Source of the DNA: Alkalibacillus almallahensis
GTDB taxonomy: Bacteria > Bacillota > Bacilli > Bacillales > Alkalibacillaceae
DNA length: 64,000 bases
Direction: 5' to 3'
Assembly: GCF_011761495.1 (NCBI RefSeq)
Contig: NZ_JAASRU010000004.1
Coordinates: 1-64,000 of the forward strand
The notes beneath the pieces were generated by a model. The model saw only the letters and a program-made list of their open reading frames with translations, was not told where the DNA came from and made no database searches. How positions within the stretch are numbered: position 1 is the stretch's first letter; every line of letters begins with the position of its first letter. Below, one piece after another: positions 17,278-25,382 of the stretch. The position numbers were made by a program, and so were the translations under genes.

Positions 17278-17395
17278 AAACTACTTAATAATCAACACTA
17301 AGCTTTACAAAGCGTATAACTAATTAGTATTTAGGTAGCTCATTCCACTATAATTTAATTAACTGCAAATGAATTTCAAAACTGTTCACTTTCAG

Positions 17396-17430
17396 AAAAA
17401 AACTGACAACCAATTATAGGTCATCAGTTT
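17396..17430 (-). terminator. Probable terminator of yfhH
   Basis: On the minus strand an interrupted stem (AACTGA/TCAGTT plus an inner ACC/GGT) is followed by a run of T residues. It lies seven bases past the yfhH stop codon. Confidence 0.6.
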
Positions 17431-17436
17431 AAATAA

Positions 17437-17769
17437 TTAATCTAACCGATCGATTAAGAGTGCGATTGGGAGAGCTTCTTCTTCGTTTACAACTTCGTCC
17501 TGTTTTGTTTTTCTTGTTCCCCAAGCAAAAACGCCATTCATATAAGCAATCTCAAATTTTTCCGATGGTGAGCCATTGATTTCATAAACTTGGCCACGAC
17601 GATATTCACGTGGGTTCAGCATGTATGATTTAGCCATCACGATTTTCCGTTGATGGACGGCGTATTCATTGACCATCCCAAGTTGTTCAGCTTTCTGTGC
17701 TTTTTCTGTTAAGTCAGCAATTTCTTCGCGTAATTGCTCGACAGTATATTGACTATAGCGACGTTGCAT
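17437..17769 (-). CDS. yfhH: DUF1811 family protein YfhH
   Basis: A 110-aa protein with the DUF1811 pattern: RRYSQYTVEQLREEI at the N-terminus, a helical hairpin (residues 10-55), then a small beta domain with YRRGQVYEINGSP and FEIAYMNGVFAWG. The family is restricted to Bacillales and its function is unknown. It lies near recX and yfhF, as in B. subtilis. It is transcribed divergently from the SDR gene at 17852; the ATG at 17769 follows AAGGAG. Confidence 0.88.
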   Translation of the reverse strand: MQRRYSQYTVEQLREEIADLTEKAQKAEQLGMVNEYAVHQRKIVMAKSYMLNPREYRRGQVYEINGSPSEKFEIAYMNGVFAWGTRKTKQDEVVNEEEALPIALLIDRLD

Positions 17770-17851
17770 GACAATTCTCCTTTCAACTTCATTTACATCT
17801 TATCAAATTCAAGGCATAATAAAAATACTTATGGTTCAAGGAGGTATGATC

Positions 17852-18508
17852 ATGAAAAAAGCACTCATTACAGGTGGCGGCTCTGGTTTAGGACAGGCTT
17901 TAGCCTTACGCTACGCTAAACAAGGTTATTCGATCTATTTAGTCGGACGTACTGAAAATAAATTGGCTGATACAAAAGAACAAATTGAAAAGCAAGGCGG
18001 ACAAGCTGAAACATTAACTGCCGATATTACTGATTGGAATTCAGTCCAATCTCTTGCTAAACAAGTTGGACCGATTGACTTATTGATTAATAATGCAGGT
18101 ATCGGATTCTTTAATACCATCGACGACCTCGAAAAACAGGAAATTGACACAATGGTTAACGTTAATGTGAATGGTTTAATCTATACGACCAAACATTTAT
18201 TAGACCACGTTATTCAAGCGAACGGTCGTATATTAAATATCATTTCAACAGCTGGTCTTTACGGTAAAGTACAAGAATCAGCTTATTGCGCAAGTAAATT
18301 CGCTCAACGTGGTTTTACAGAAAGCTTACAAAAAGAATTAGTTGACGAAAACATCGCTATTTCAGCTGTTTATATGGGTGGCATGAACACACCATTCTGG
18401 GATGACAGCGACTATATTGACGACCCATCAGTCCTTCCTTCACCTGATGATTATGCAAAGCAAATTGTCGAAAAAGACGATGGCCGTCCTGAAATTCATG
18501 TTGAATAA
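17852..18508 (+). CDS. SDR family short-chain dehydrogenase/reductase
   Basis: A 218-aa classical SDR oxidoreductase. It has the cofactor motif TGGGSGLG near residue 7, LINNAGIG, the catalytic Ser in LNIISTAGLYG and the active-site YCASK. An Arg in VGRTENKL suggests NADP(H) preference (inference). The substrate is unknown; the protein is short for the family and ends soon after the substrate-binding loop. The start is the ATG at 17852 after AAGGAGG; an ATG 28 codons upstream overlaps the divergent yfhH gene. It ends at a terminator shared with recX. Confidence 0.88.
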   Translation: MKKALITGGGSGLGQALALRYAKQGYSIYLVGRTENKLADTKEQIEKQGGQAETLTADITDWNSVQSLAKQVGPIDLLINNAGIGFFNTIDDLEKQEIDTMVNVNVNGLIYTTKHLLDHVIQANGRILNIISTAGLYGKVQESAYCASKFAQRGFTESLQKELVDENIAISAVYMGGMNTPFWDDSDYIDDPSVLPSPDDYAKQIVEKDDGRPEIHVE

Positions 18509-18514
18509 AGTAAA

Positions 18515-18550
18515 GCAGGAAGAGTTATGACGACTCTTCCTGCTTTTTTT
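18515..18550. terminator. Bidirectional terminator between SDR gene and recX
   Basis: A perfect 11-bp repeat GCAGGAAGAGT/ACTCTTCCTGC with a 7-nt loop is followed on the plus strand by seven T. The recX stop codon (18525-18527) lies inside it. Confidence 0.9.
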
Positions 18551-19346
18551 CTTCAATAAATTGTTGAACATGCTCACCTTGAAAGCCTTTTTGAAATAAG
18601 GCTGCTTTGACTTTTTGCTCAAGGGTATAGCCTTCATGTTTGCGAGCATATTTTCGCCAAGCTTTTTCACCTTGGTAATAAACAGCTGCTTTTTCGTCAT
18701 CTTCATCAGCTGACAAATCAATTGATTGAACAGCCAGATCAATCGCTTCACGCGAAAAACCTTTTTGCATCATGGCTTGTTTAGCTTGGTTAAGTTGTTC
18801 TCGAAATGATTTCTTGGAATTAGATTGCATTTTTTTATTAATCAAATTGACTAATTTGTCGACTTCATCTTCCTGAGAGTATTGGGATAATCCTTGTACT
18901 ATTTGCTCCTCAGTCAATTTCTTCTGTTTAAGCTCTTGTCTAATTTTATTAGGTCCGCTGGATGAAGTGTTCATTTTTGAACGCACATAAACTTCGGCAA
19001 ATGCCATATCATCAACAAGGCCCTCTTGTTCTAACCGATTTAAAACATAGTCAATATCTTGTTGGCTCGCTTCTTTTTTGGTTAAATAATCACTGATTTC
19101 TGATTTTGCACGCATTCGGTAGCTTAAATAATTGATAGACAGGGTATAGTACCTGTACATGGCATCTTGTTTTTGGATTTCGTTCATGTCATCATCTGAT
19201 AGTTCCATCCCTTTTCTCAAGGCATAGCGAACTAATAGATCTTCATGGACACCAAAAGCAAAAACTTCACTGCCTTGTCGTTCAATAAAAATATTGAAGC
19301 GATCTTGATGCTTTTTTTGTTGCGTAATTTTACTTATCTTGACCAT
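18525..19346 (-). CDS. recX: Regulatory protein RecX
   Basis: A 273-aa all-helical protein of the RecX family, which binds RecA filaments and modulates strand exchange. The typical three-helix repeats are visible, with YLSYRMRAKSEISDYL, DDMAFAEVYVRSKM and GPNKIRQELKQK. Bacillus RecX proteins are about 260-270 aa, longer than Escherichia coli RecX. The ATG at 19346 is used here; a GTG four codons upstream is nearly as good. The stop codon lies within the shared terminator. It is divergent from yfhF, as in B. subtilis (where recX was called yfhG). Confidence 0.92.
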   Translation of the reverse strand: MVKISKITQQKKHQDRFNIFIERQGSEVFAFGVHEDLLVRYALRKGMELSDDDMNEIQKQDAMYRYYTLSINYLSYRMRAKSEISDYLTKKEASQQDIDYVLNRLEQEGLVDDMAFAEVYVRSKMNTSSSGPNKIRQELKQKKLTEEQIVQGLSQYSQEDEVDKLVNLINKKMQSNSKKSFREQLNQAKQAMMQKGFSREAIDLAVQSIDLSADEDDEKAAVYYQGEKAWRKYARKHEGYTLEQKVKAALFQKGFQGEHVQQFIEEKKQEESS

Positions 19347-19413
19347 CAGACAGGTCACCCCTAACGTTTTACTACACCTATTATAATACAGGATTCAAAG
19401 GAGGTACATCCGT

Positions 19414-20319
19414 TTGAAAATTGTAATCGCAGGCGGAACAGGCTTTGTAGGGCAACATCTCGTCGATCATTTCAGCTCAAAAGACGATGAAATTATTATT
19501 TTGACGCGTAACCCTAACAAGTATCAGTCAGATCATAACATCCACTACATCGAATGGTTAACACCAAATGGTCAACCAGAACTTGAAATCGGCTATGCTG
19601 ATGTTTTTATTAATTTAGCTGGTGAATCATTGAACAGTGGACGATGGACTGAGGAAAGAAAAGAACGTATTTTAGAAAGCCGTATGACAACAACACGTGA
19701 GCTCATTCGAATCATGGGAGCGATGCAACAGCCTCCCCACACATTTGTTAATGCTTCAGCTGTCGGCTATTACGGCACATCAGAAACGGATATTTTTACT
19801 GAAAAAACCCAACAGCCTGGAAACGACTTTCTAGCTGAAGTATGTGATATGTGGGAGAAAGAAGCTGACGAAGCAAAATCTCTCGATATTCGTGTGATTA
19901 AAACACGTTTTGGACTCATATTAGATGGTCATGATGGTGCGCTACCGAAGATGGCCTTACCGTATCAATTATTCGCTGGTGGTCCACTTGGTTCTGGTGA
20001 ACAATGGATGTCTTGGATTCACATTTACGATGTGGTTAAAGGCTACGACTGGGTGATTGAACACAGTGATATTAAAGGCCCTGTTAACTTTACTGCTCCT
20101 AATCCGAAACGTAATAAGGAATTTGGAAAAGTGCTTGGTCAAGCGTTAAAACGCCCACATTGGATCCCTGCACCATCATTCGCTATTCGAACAGCATTGG
20201 GTGACATGAGTACACTGTTATTAGAAGGGCAATACGTTTATCCAAAAGTCCTCTTTGAATCTGGTTATACCTTCCATTTTCCAACTCTAAAAGAAGCTTT
20301 AGAGGAGATCTATCAATAA
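19414..20319 (+). CDS. yfhF: TIGR01777 family epimerase/SDR protein YfhF
   Basis: A 301-aa extended-SDR protein. It has the Rossmann motif IAGGTGFVGQHL at the N-terminus, INLAGESL, SAVGYYG with the catalytic Tyr, and the C-terminal DUF1731-type ending. The reaction is unknown; the family resembles sugar nucleotide epimerases. The start is the TTG at 19414, preceded by AAAGGAGG. B. subtilis yfhF stands beside recX in the same divergent arrangement. No terminator was recognised after it. Confidence 0.9.
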   Translation: MKIVIAGGTGFVGQHLVDHFSSKDDEIIILTRNPNKYQSDHNIHYIEWLTPNGQPELEIGYADVFINLAGESLNSGRWTEERKERILESRMTTTRELIRIMGAMQQPPHTFVNASAVGYYGTSETDIFTEKTQQPGNDFLAEVCDMWEKEADEAKSLDIRVIKTRFGLILDGHDGALPKMALPYQLFAGGPLGSGEQWMSWIHIYDVVKGYDWVIEHSDIKGPVNFTAPNPKRNKEFGKVLGQALKRPHWIPAPSFAIRTALGDMSTLLLEGQYVYPKVLFESGYTFHFPTLKEALEEIYQ

Positions 20320-20399
20320 ACTGAAGAATGATCAAAAAATTTTTTCAAAAAATGATAAATACCTATATGCAAAATGGCAAACCTGTTGTAAAATTTGTT

Positions 20400-20600
20400 T
20401 AGTCAAAGTAAAGGGAAGGCAAATGGTGCGCCACTGCTCGAATATGAGTGGTTCTAGTGGGTTCGATTCCCACCCCGGATTTTTGTTTATGTGCATTGAA
20501 TGCAACTTCTTGATTAAGATGTGCAATTAATAAAAATTCGAGGGTGATCGCACCCACTGCCTACGCCTGTCGTAAGCATCACCCTCGTAAACTATGCTGT
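20400..20600 (+). other. Structured intergenic region with a tRNA T-arm-like hairpin and a 10-bp stem-loop
   Basis: The 297 bp between yfhF and the GNAT gene hold two strong structures. At 20456-20472, GTGGG-TTCGATT-CCCAC is a perfect T-arm with its loop, preceded by a CCACT/AGTGG hairpin and followed by CCCGGATTTTTG, resembling the 3' half of a tRNA, but no matching 5' acceptor strand is found. At about 20539-20587, CGAGGGTGAT and ATCACCCTCG pair around a 29-nt loop, just before the GGGGGT ribosome site of the next gene. It may be a tRNA remnant plus a cis-regulatory leader; I do not recognise a known RNA family. Confidence 0.5.
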
Positions 20601-20616
20601 TTAGGGGGTATTTTTT

Positions 20617-21168
20617 ATGCTTAAAAAACGTGAATTACATGATGTGCCAACACTTTTTCCACTTTTGAATGATGAAGCTGTTAAACCTTTTGTACGGGAA
20701 ACCGCAAAGTCCACCGAGGAGTATTACTTTTTTATTAATCAAATGAATCAACGTGAAGAAAACGGTGAATTAATTTCTCGTACGATTTTAGATGAATTCG
20801 AGTCGCCAGTCGGTGCTATTTCACTTTATGATATTGAGGACGGAAAAGGATTTTTGGCTACTTGGCTAGGTAAGCCCTACTTCGGCCAAGGGTATAATCA
20901 ATATGCGAAAGAGTTATTTTTATCGGAAATATTCTTACAATGTGATATAGAAGTAGTTTTTTTGAAGGTGAATAAAATCAATCACCGTTCCATCAAAGCG
21001 GTCCATAAATTAGGCTATGCTACTCAAGCGAATGACACGTATCCTCAAGTTTATGAACGGATTAACCAAGGGGAGAAAGAATATGACCTGTTCGCAGTCT
21101 ATAAAGAGGCCTTTATGTTCTACTTAAACGATCAACATCAAGCTGAAATTAGTGAATTAGAAGCATAA
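20617..21168 (+). CDS. GNAT family N-acetyltransferase
   Basis: A 183-aa acetyltransferase of the RimJ/RimL-type GNAT group. The N-terminal LKKRELHDVPTLFPLLND and the acetyl-CoA-binding region near residues 80-95 (GKPYFGQGYNQYA, a variant of the R/Q-x-x-G-x-G/A loop) are visible, followed by VNKINHRSIKAVHKLGY, typical of the fold's end. The target is unknown. The ATG at 20617 follows TAGGGGGT. A 10-bp stem-loop lies directly upstream and may regulate translation; a terminator follows the gene. Confidence 0.82.
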   Translation: MLKKRELHDVPTLFPLLNDEAVKPFVRETAKSTEEYYFFINQMNQREENGELISRTILDEFESPVGAISLYDIEDGKGFLATWLGKPYFGQGYNQYAKELFLSEIFLQCDIEVVFLKVNKINHRSIKAVHKLGYATQANDTYPQVYERINQGEKEYDLFAVYKEAFMFYLNDQHQAEISELEA

Positions 21169-21173
21169 ATGAT

Positions 21174-21206
21174 AACCTTCTTACTTTGGAGTAGGAAGGT
21201 TTTTTA
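21174..21206 (+). terminator. Terminator of the GNAT gene
   Basis: An 11-bp stem AACCTTCTTAC/GTAGGAAGGTT (one mismatch) is followed by TTTTT. Confidence 0.85.
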
Positions 21207-21277
21207 TATTAATTGCCAATAATATTGAAAAAATTTCAGCATTATCGGTTATAATGGAACTAAAAGGGGAGATTCTT

Positions 21278-21466
21278 TTGGACGATTTGATCATACAGTT
21301 AATTCTGCCATTAGTGATTTTACAACTAATCTTAATCATTGTTGCCCTAATTGATCTGCGTCGTGTCGAGGCAACACGCGGGCCCAAATGGGTATGGATC
21401 TTGATTATTATATTCGGAAATCTTGCTGGCCCGATTATTTATTTTATTGTGGGAAGGAAGGGATAA
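21278..21466 (+). CDS. yxlE: PLDc_N domain small membrane protein (YxlE-like)
   Basis: A 62-aa protein with two TM helices and the phospholipase D N-terminal domain pattern (ALIDLRRVE, then KWVWILIIIFGNLAGPIIYFI). It is the size and place of YxlE in the B. subtilis sigY operon, directly before YxlF and YxlG homologues. YxlE there helps restrain SigY activity; no sigY gene is present here, so its role may be limited to the exporter. The start is the TTG at 21278, six bases after AGGGGAG; the ATG upstream overlaps the promoter. Confidence 0.85.
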   Translation: MDDLIIQLILPLVILQLILIIVALIDLRRVEATRGPKWVWILIIIFGNLAGPIIYFIVGRKG

Positions 21467-21469
21467 ATA

Positions 21470-22378
21470 ATGGCGATTATGTCTGCAAACTATCTCACCA
21501 AAACATTTCAAGGTCATACAGTTGTCGATGATTTATCATTTAAATTAGAACCTGGTAAATGCGTTGCTCTTCTTGGTCCAAATGGTGCTGGTAAGACTAC
21601 GACGCTCCGCATGTTAGCCGGCTTTATTAAACCAAGTCAAGGCAACATTCAATTTAATGAAGAACAATTTGCGAAGGATATTCGCCATTATGTTGGCTAT
21701 TTACCGCAGTACCCTGTCTTTCATAATTGGATGACTGGAGAAGAGTTCTTAATTTATGTAGGTAAACTCGCTTATCTATCCAAAAACGAAGCTAAAACAA
21801 AAGCACATGAACTGCTTGACCTTGTCAGACTAAGTGATGATAAACAGAAGCGAATCGGGAAGTATTCAGGTGGTATGAAGCAGCGACTTGGGATTGCACA
21901 AGCTTTAATGCACGACCCTCAATTAATTATTCTTGATGAACCCGTTTCATCATTAGATCCAATTGGACGCCGAGAGGTACTCAATTTAATCCGAGAACTG
22001 AAAAAGGATGCAACCATTCTTTTTTCAACTCATATTTTAAACGATGCGGAAGAGGTTAGTGATGATATTTTACTTTTAAACCATGGTAAACTTCTAAAAC
22101 AAGGCGCAATTCAAGAGATACATAGTCAACAAGAAACGAAAACCATTTATCTAGCGTTTCAAGACGAGCCTAAATTTATTGAAGAACGTCTAAAAGAGTT
22201 TAATTCAGTATTTAATATTAAACGAGAAAATACTGGATTCGCTATCACTGTTCATGACGTCAATGAAGCTAGAGCACAATTACTCGAGGTTATTCAATCA
22301 GAAGGCTGGAATTTAACGAAATTTGAAGTCTTATCTGCCTCACTTGAAGATATATTTATAAAGGCGGTGACTGAATAA
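21470..22378 (+). CDS. yxlF: ABC transporter ATP-binding protein (YxlF-like)
   Basis: A 302-aa ATPase of a CcmA/NatA-like exporter. Walker A is GPNGAGKTT, the signature YSGGMKQRLG, Walker B LIILDEPVSSLDP and the switch His in LFSTHI. About 70 residues after the core form the usual C-terminal extension. It starts 3 bp after the yxlE stop codon and overlaps the permease gene by one base, so the three genes form a coupled operon. In B. subtilis the YxlFG exporter is linked to SigY; the substrate is unknown. Confidence 0.92.
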   Translation: MAIMSANYLTKTFQGHTVVDDLSFKLEPGKCVALLGPNGAGKTTTLRMLAGFIKPSQGNIQFNEEQFAKDIRHYVGYLPQYPVFHNWMTGEEFLIYVGKLAYLSKNEAKTKAHELLDLVRLSDDKQKRIGKYSGGMKQRLGIAQALMHDPQLIILDEPVSSLDPIGRREVLNLIRELKKDATILFSTHILNDAEEVSDDILLLNHGKLLKQGAIQEIHSQQETKTIYLAFQDEPKFIEERLKEFNSVFNIKRENTGFAITVHDVNEARAQLLEVIQSEGWNLTKFEVLSASLEDIFIKAVTE

Positions 22379-23151
22379 TGCAGTGGCAAACCATTTACAA
22401 GAAAGAAATGCTCGACCATTGGCGTCATTTCAAGTGGATTTGGGTTCCAATTGTCTTTATTTTATTCGCCGTCATGGACCCTTTAACTGCTTATTTTATG
22501 CCGATTATACTAGAATCAGCTGGTAACGTTCCAGAAGGCGCTACAATAGATATCCCGACTCCTTCCGTTGGTGAAGCTATGATCATGAGTTTTAATCAAC
22601 TGAATATGTTAGGTGTTTTAATCGCTGTTGTCATATCAATGGGACTGATTTCACGAGAACTCAGTACAGGGGTTTATGAGCTAATCTTATCTAAGCCTGT
22701 TCGTTATAGCCATTATATGACAGCTAAATTCACAGCTATGATGACACTCCTAAGCGTGTCGATCATCTTGGCACTCATTACAGGCTGGTATTATGTCACC
22801 GTTTTATTTGGAGACCTTGCCTTTACCCAATTGCTGACTAGCGCGATCTTTTATATATTTTATTTTATGCTGATTTTAAGCATCGTCATGGTTTTTAATA
22901 GCTTTCTAACATCACCTGGGCTTGTGGCTTTTCTATCTATTTTTACAGTCGTTGTATTAAATGCCTTCACGTCTATTTTTGATCATGTCATTACTTGGAG
23001 CCCGATGTTAATTTCAGATTATATTGGCACCTACATTTTCTCAGGTGAAATCGAAACGGACCTTTATTTCAGTACAGGAATCGCCATCATCATCAGTCTT
23101 CTATTATTATGGTTATCCATTATCCTGCTCAAAAGACAGGAAATGCACTAA
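22378..23151 (+). CDS. yxlG: ABC transporter permease (YxlG-like)
   Basis: A 257-aa ABC-2 type permease with six TM helices: one near residue 20-40, then a large extracytoplasmic loop, then five more between 75 and 255. The SRELSTGVYELILSKPVRY segment is the conserved amphipathic region of this family (compare NosY/YxlG). It is the membrane partner of the preceding ATPase, whose stop codon it overlaps. The phased repeat array at 23154 begins two bases after its stop codon. Confidence 0.88.
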   Translation: MQWQTIYKKEMLDHWRHFKWIWVPIVFILFAVMDPLTAYFMPIILESAGNVPEGATIDIPTPSVGEAMIMSFNQLNMLGVLIAVVISMGLISRELSTGVYELILSKPVRYSHYMTAKFTAMMTLLSVSIILALITGWYYVTVLFGDLAFTQLLTSAIFYIFYFMLILSIVMVFNSFLTSPGLVAFLSIFTVVVLNAFTSIFDHVITWSPMLISDYIGTYIFSGEIETDLYFSTGIAIIISLLLLWLSIILLKRQEMH

Positions 23152-23153
23152 CA

Positions 23154-23248
23154 TTGTTAAACAAAATCGGCGCATTGTTAAACAATGTGCCGCCTTTGTT
23201 CGACAATCCAACGAGAATGTTAGACAATCTAAAAGAACTGTTAAATAA
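23154..23248. repeat. Phased array 1: five 11-bp dyad units at exact 21-bp period
   Basis: Units of consensus TTGTTWAACAA start at 23154, 23175, 23196, 23217 and 23238, that is every 21 bp (two helical turns). The 10-bp spacers differ from each other. The first two units are identical, later ones drift (TTGTTCGACAA, ATGTTAGACAA, CTGTTAAATAA). The plus strand frame is open as a seven-residue repeat (IVKQNRR, IVKQCAA, FVRQSNE), but without its own start. It lies between the yxlG stop codon and a bidirectional terminator. Confidence 0.9.
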
Positions 23249-23280
23249 CTAGGTGGAAATGTTAATTATGCTACCAAATA

Positions 23281-23316
23281 AAAGGCTTTCGCCCAAATTC
23301 ATGGCGAAAGCCTTTT
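23281..23316. terminator. Bidirectional terminator between yxlG and the pilus operon
   Basis: A perfect 13-bp repeat AAAGGCTTTCGCC/GGCGAAAGCCTTT with a 9-nt loop. T-runs occur on both strands, and the pilO stop codon touches its end. Confidence 0.88.
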
Positions 23317-23872
23317 AATCTTCTTTAAGCGGATAAGCAAAAACTGTCATCGTCACTTGAAACGTGTAGTCCCCTTCATTTTGCTGAAGTTGCACATTGT
23401 TTAATTGCGCTAATCTCGCATCTTGTTCGATTCTATTAATAAACTGCTGAAACAATTGATGAGAACCTGATGTCCCACTCAGTTCCATTGATAAAACGTC
23501 AATCATTTCTTCCGAGCTCACGTCACTAAACCATTCATTCGAAGAAACTTGGTCATCTTGTACAAAGTTTATTGTTTCAATCGTAGTATTGGTGGCACCA
23601 CTTGCATCATTTAATAAACGAATGACACCATTTTCATTTAGTGACTCTGGCAATTGATCGCGCAATGTATCGACATTTACGTCTTCCTCTGCTTCCTGAT
23701 TCTCTAGTGAATCACTAAGTGCAGTTTGCCGTCGTTCTTCAAAATCTAGATCATCTGATAATTCCTGATTCGTCTGTTGTAAGTCGAAAATAACATAATA
23801 GTAGAATGCACCAGCAGCCAATAACAAGACTGCTATTCCGACTAAGATCATCCGCTTATTCTGCTTCGTCAT
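23315..23872 (-). CDS. pilO: Type IV pilus assembly protein PilO-like
   Basis: A 185-aa protein with one N-terminal TM helix (about residues 9-28), a coiled-coil stretch with many Gln/Glu/Asp (28-75) and a C-terminal ferredoxin-like domain, the layout of PilO. PilO pairs with PilN at the membrane to align the pilus motor. It is the last gene of the minus-strand pilus operon and overlaps pilN by 17 bp. Identity is weak at the sequence level, as usual for PilO, so the call rests on layout and position. Confidence 0.8.
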   Translation of the reverse strand: MTKQNKRMILVGIAVLLLAAGAFYYYVIFDLQQTNQELSDDLDFEERRQTALSDSLENQEAEEDVNVDTLRDQLPESLNENGVIRLLNDASGATNTTIETINFVQDDQVSSNEWFSDVSSEEMIDVLSMELSGTSGSHQLFQQFINRIEQDARLAQLNNVQLQQNEGDYTFQVTMTVFAYPLKED

Positions 23873-24407
23873 CGTTCTCCTCCTCTTCCGCTTGGAGGTA
23901 CACTGTATAATTCGTTAAATAATAATCTTCTGATTCCATATAATCAATGGTTCGAATCATGACATCATGGAACGACTCAACCTCACTTAAATCCTGGTAA
24001 AATGCTACTGCGTTTTCATTTGATTCAGTCTGGACCGTTAATTCAATGACACCTTCTTGTTCATTAAACGCTATTAAATCACCATTACGGGGAACATAAC
24101 CCGTAATCGTCTTCATAATGGGCTCCATTTCAACAATAGCTGCTTCCATTTGTGTCACTAATGGTTCCACTTGCTCAGACTGTTGTTCGGACTCATCACC
24201 TTCTAATTCAGACTGTAACGCGTCATTTTGTTGTTTTTGTTGTTGTAATGCTTGTTCTAATGAAGCGTTATCTTGCTCCAGCGTCCAAGTCCAATAACCG
24301 AATCCACCTACAACCATCAATGTCACCACGAGTATGAAGATGATCGGAAATAATCCAGTGCGATTCTTTTTTTCTTTTTTGGGTCGTAAGTCAATATCAG
24401 GTAACAT
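23856..24407 (-). CDS. pilN: Type IV pilus assembly protein PilN-like
   Basis: A 183-aa bitopic membrane protein. It begins with the short cytosolic MLPDIDLRPKKEKKN segment; the N(L/I)(L/R)P-type motif at this place is what binds PilM. A TM helix (about 19-38), a Gln-rich coiled coil (40-70) and a small alpha/beta domain follow, with an acidic C-terminal tail. The start overlaps the last base of pilM and the end overlaps pilO, consistent with coupled synthesis of the PilMNO complex. Confidence 0.83.
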   Translation of the reverse strand: MLPDIDLRPKKEKKNRTGLFPIIFILVVTLMVVGGFGYWTWTLEQDNASLEQALQQQKQQNDALQSELEGDESEQQSEQVEPLVTQMEAAIVEMEPIMKTITGYVPRNGDLIAFNEQEGVIELTVQTESNENAVAFYQDLSEVESFHDVMIRTIDYMESEDYYLTNYTVYLQAEEEENDDEAE

Positions 24408-25369
24408 TATAGACCACCTTTTAATGCCATGCCATAGACCATATGAAAACGTGAAGCCACTGTCATCCCTTTAGGTCCGACGACTTGTTCATCTTGAATG
24501 GTTACAACAGGTGTCTCAAACCTCTCTTCAAGCGTCACCATAATGTCCTCTAAATAAGGATGGTCACCAGTGATTGCAATCTGCGTAAACTGCTGTTCAT
24601 AGTTTTGAATCATATATTGATAAAAACGTTCAACTCGTTCGACTTCTATAATCAAATCTTCCAATTCATCCATCACAGTCTCTTCATGAAAATCTTCCTT
24701 CGACAATGTAGGACCTAGTTGATCGATTGTTTGGTCACTTGAATCTAAATCAAATTCTTGCAAGAAAATAGGCGTATGAAAACGAAAAGCGCTAAATGTG
24801 GCTTGATCCACATTATAATTGATTAATAATAAATGATCTTCATTGGAGGCAATACTATGACTATAGAGAACCCTATAAAAGCTCAGTGGTGAAATATCGA
24901 TTGATTCCACTCGCATGCCTAATTCATTTAAAATTTGCGTGTATTGATTCGCAATCGAGCGATCAGTCGAGATTAAACTAATTTCGTGTCCATCTTCTAA
25001 TTCTTGAATATAAACTGTCTCAAAAACAGATTCATCAAAAGGCAAATGGATCGTATCCCCTAAATGAAACTGAATATGGTTTCGAATTTCATTTTTGGCT
25101 ATATTAAGTGGCAACACTTCTCGGCGGATAAAGACGAGTGAGTCTGGCATAATGAGACGAACAGTTTTTCGTTTTAAGCGCCATTTTTTCACACACGTCT
25201 TTAATACGCGTTCAAATTGCTCACGATCTTCAATGACGCCACCTCTGATGATGCCCGCTGGAATATAATGTTCCCCCATCCGCTCGACTTGGGTTTTATC
25301 TCGACGACTTTCTGTATAACGAATCACATAATCTCTAATCTCAAGATTAACGATTTGTTTCTTAGCCAT
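24407..25369 (-). CDS. pilM: Type IV pilus assembly protein PilM (actin-like ATPase fold)
   Basis: A 320-aa cytosolic protein with an actin/FtsA-like fold. It starts with KKQIVNLEIRDYVIRY, the equivalent of the first phosphate loop, has LLINYNVDQATFSAF in the second, and ITGDHPYLEDI near the end. PilM binds nucleotide and the N-terminus of PilN to build the cytosolic ring of the pilus machine. The start is the ATG at 25369, nine bases after AGGTGG; an ATG three codons earlier touches the ribosome site. It sits between pilD and pilN. Confidence 0.87.
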   Translation of the reverse strand: MAKKQIVNLEIRDYVIRYTESRRDKTQVERMGEHYIPAGIIRGGVIEDREQFERVLKTCVKKWRLKRKTVRLIMPDSLVFIRREVLPLNIAKNEIRNHIQFHLGDTIHLPFDESVFETVYIQELEDGHEISLISTDRSIANQYTQILNELGMRVESIDISPLSFYRVLYSHSIASNEDHLLLINYNVDQATFSAFRFHTPIFLQEFDLDSSDQTIDQLGPTLSKEDFHEETVMDELEDLIIEVERVERFYQYMIQNYEQQFTQIAITGDHPYLEDIMVTLEERFETPVVTIQDEQVVGPKGMTVASRFHMVYGMALKGGL

Positions 25370-25382
25370 ATATTTCATCCAC

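Noticed and set aside
20456-20485. Functional tRNA gene
   Set aside because: Only the T-arm and a short 3' acceptor-like end can be found. No 5' acceptor strand, D-arm or 7-nt anticodon loop fits.
20332-20526. 64-codon minus-strand frame between yfhF and the GNAT gene
   Set aside because: It is an accidental frame across the T-arm-like hairpin with no ribosome site.
23154-23248. Possible CRISPR array
   Set aside because: The repeat unit is only 11 bp and spacers 10 bp, units drift in sequence and no cas genes are present; spacing is helical (21 bp), unlike CRISPR (about 60-75 bp).
23024-23248. 74-codon frame overlapping yxlG and reading through phased array 1
   Set aside because: Its first half lies inside yxlG in another frame and it has no ribosome site. 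The heptad pattern follows automatically from a 21-bp period.
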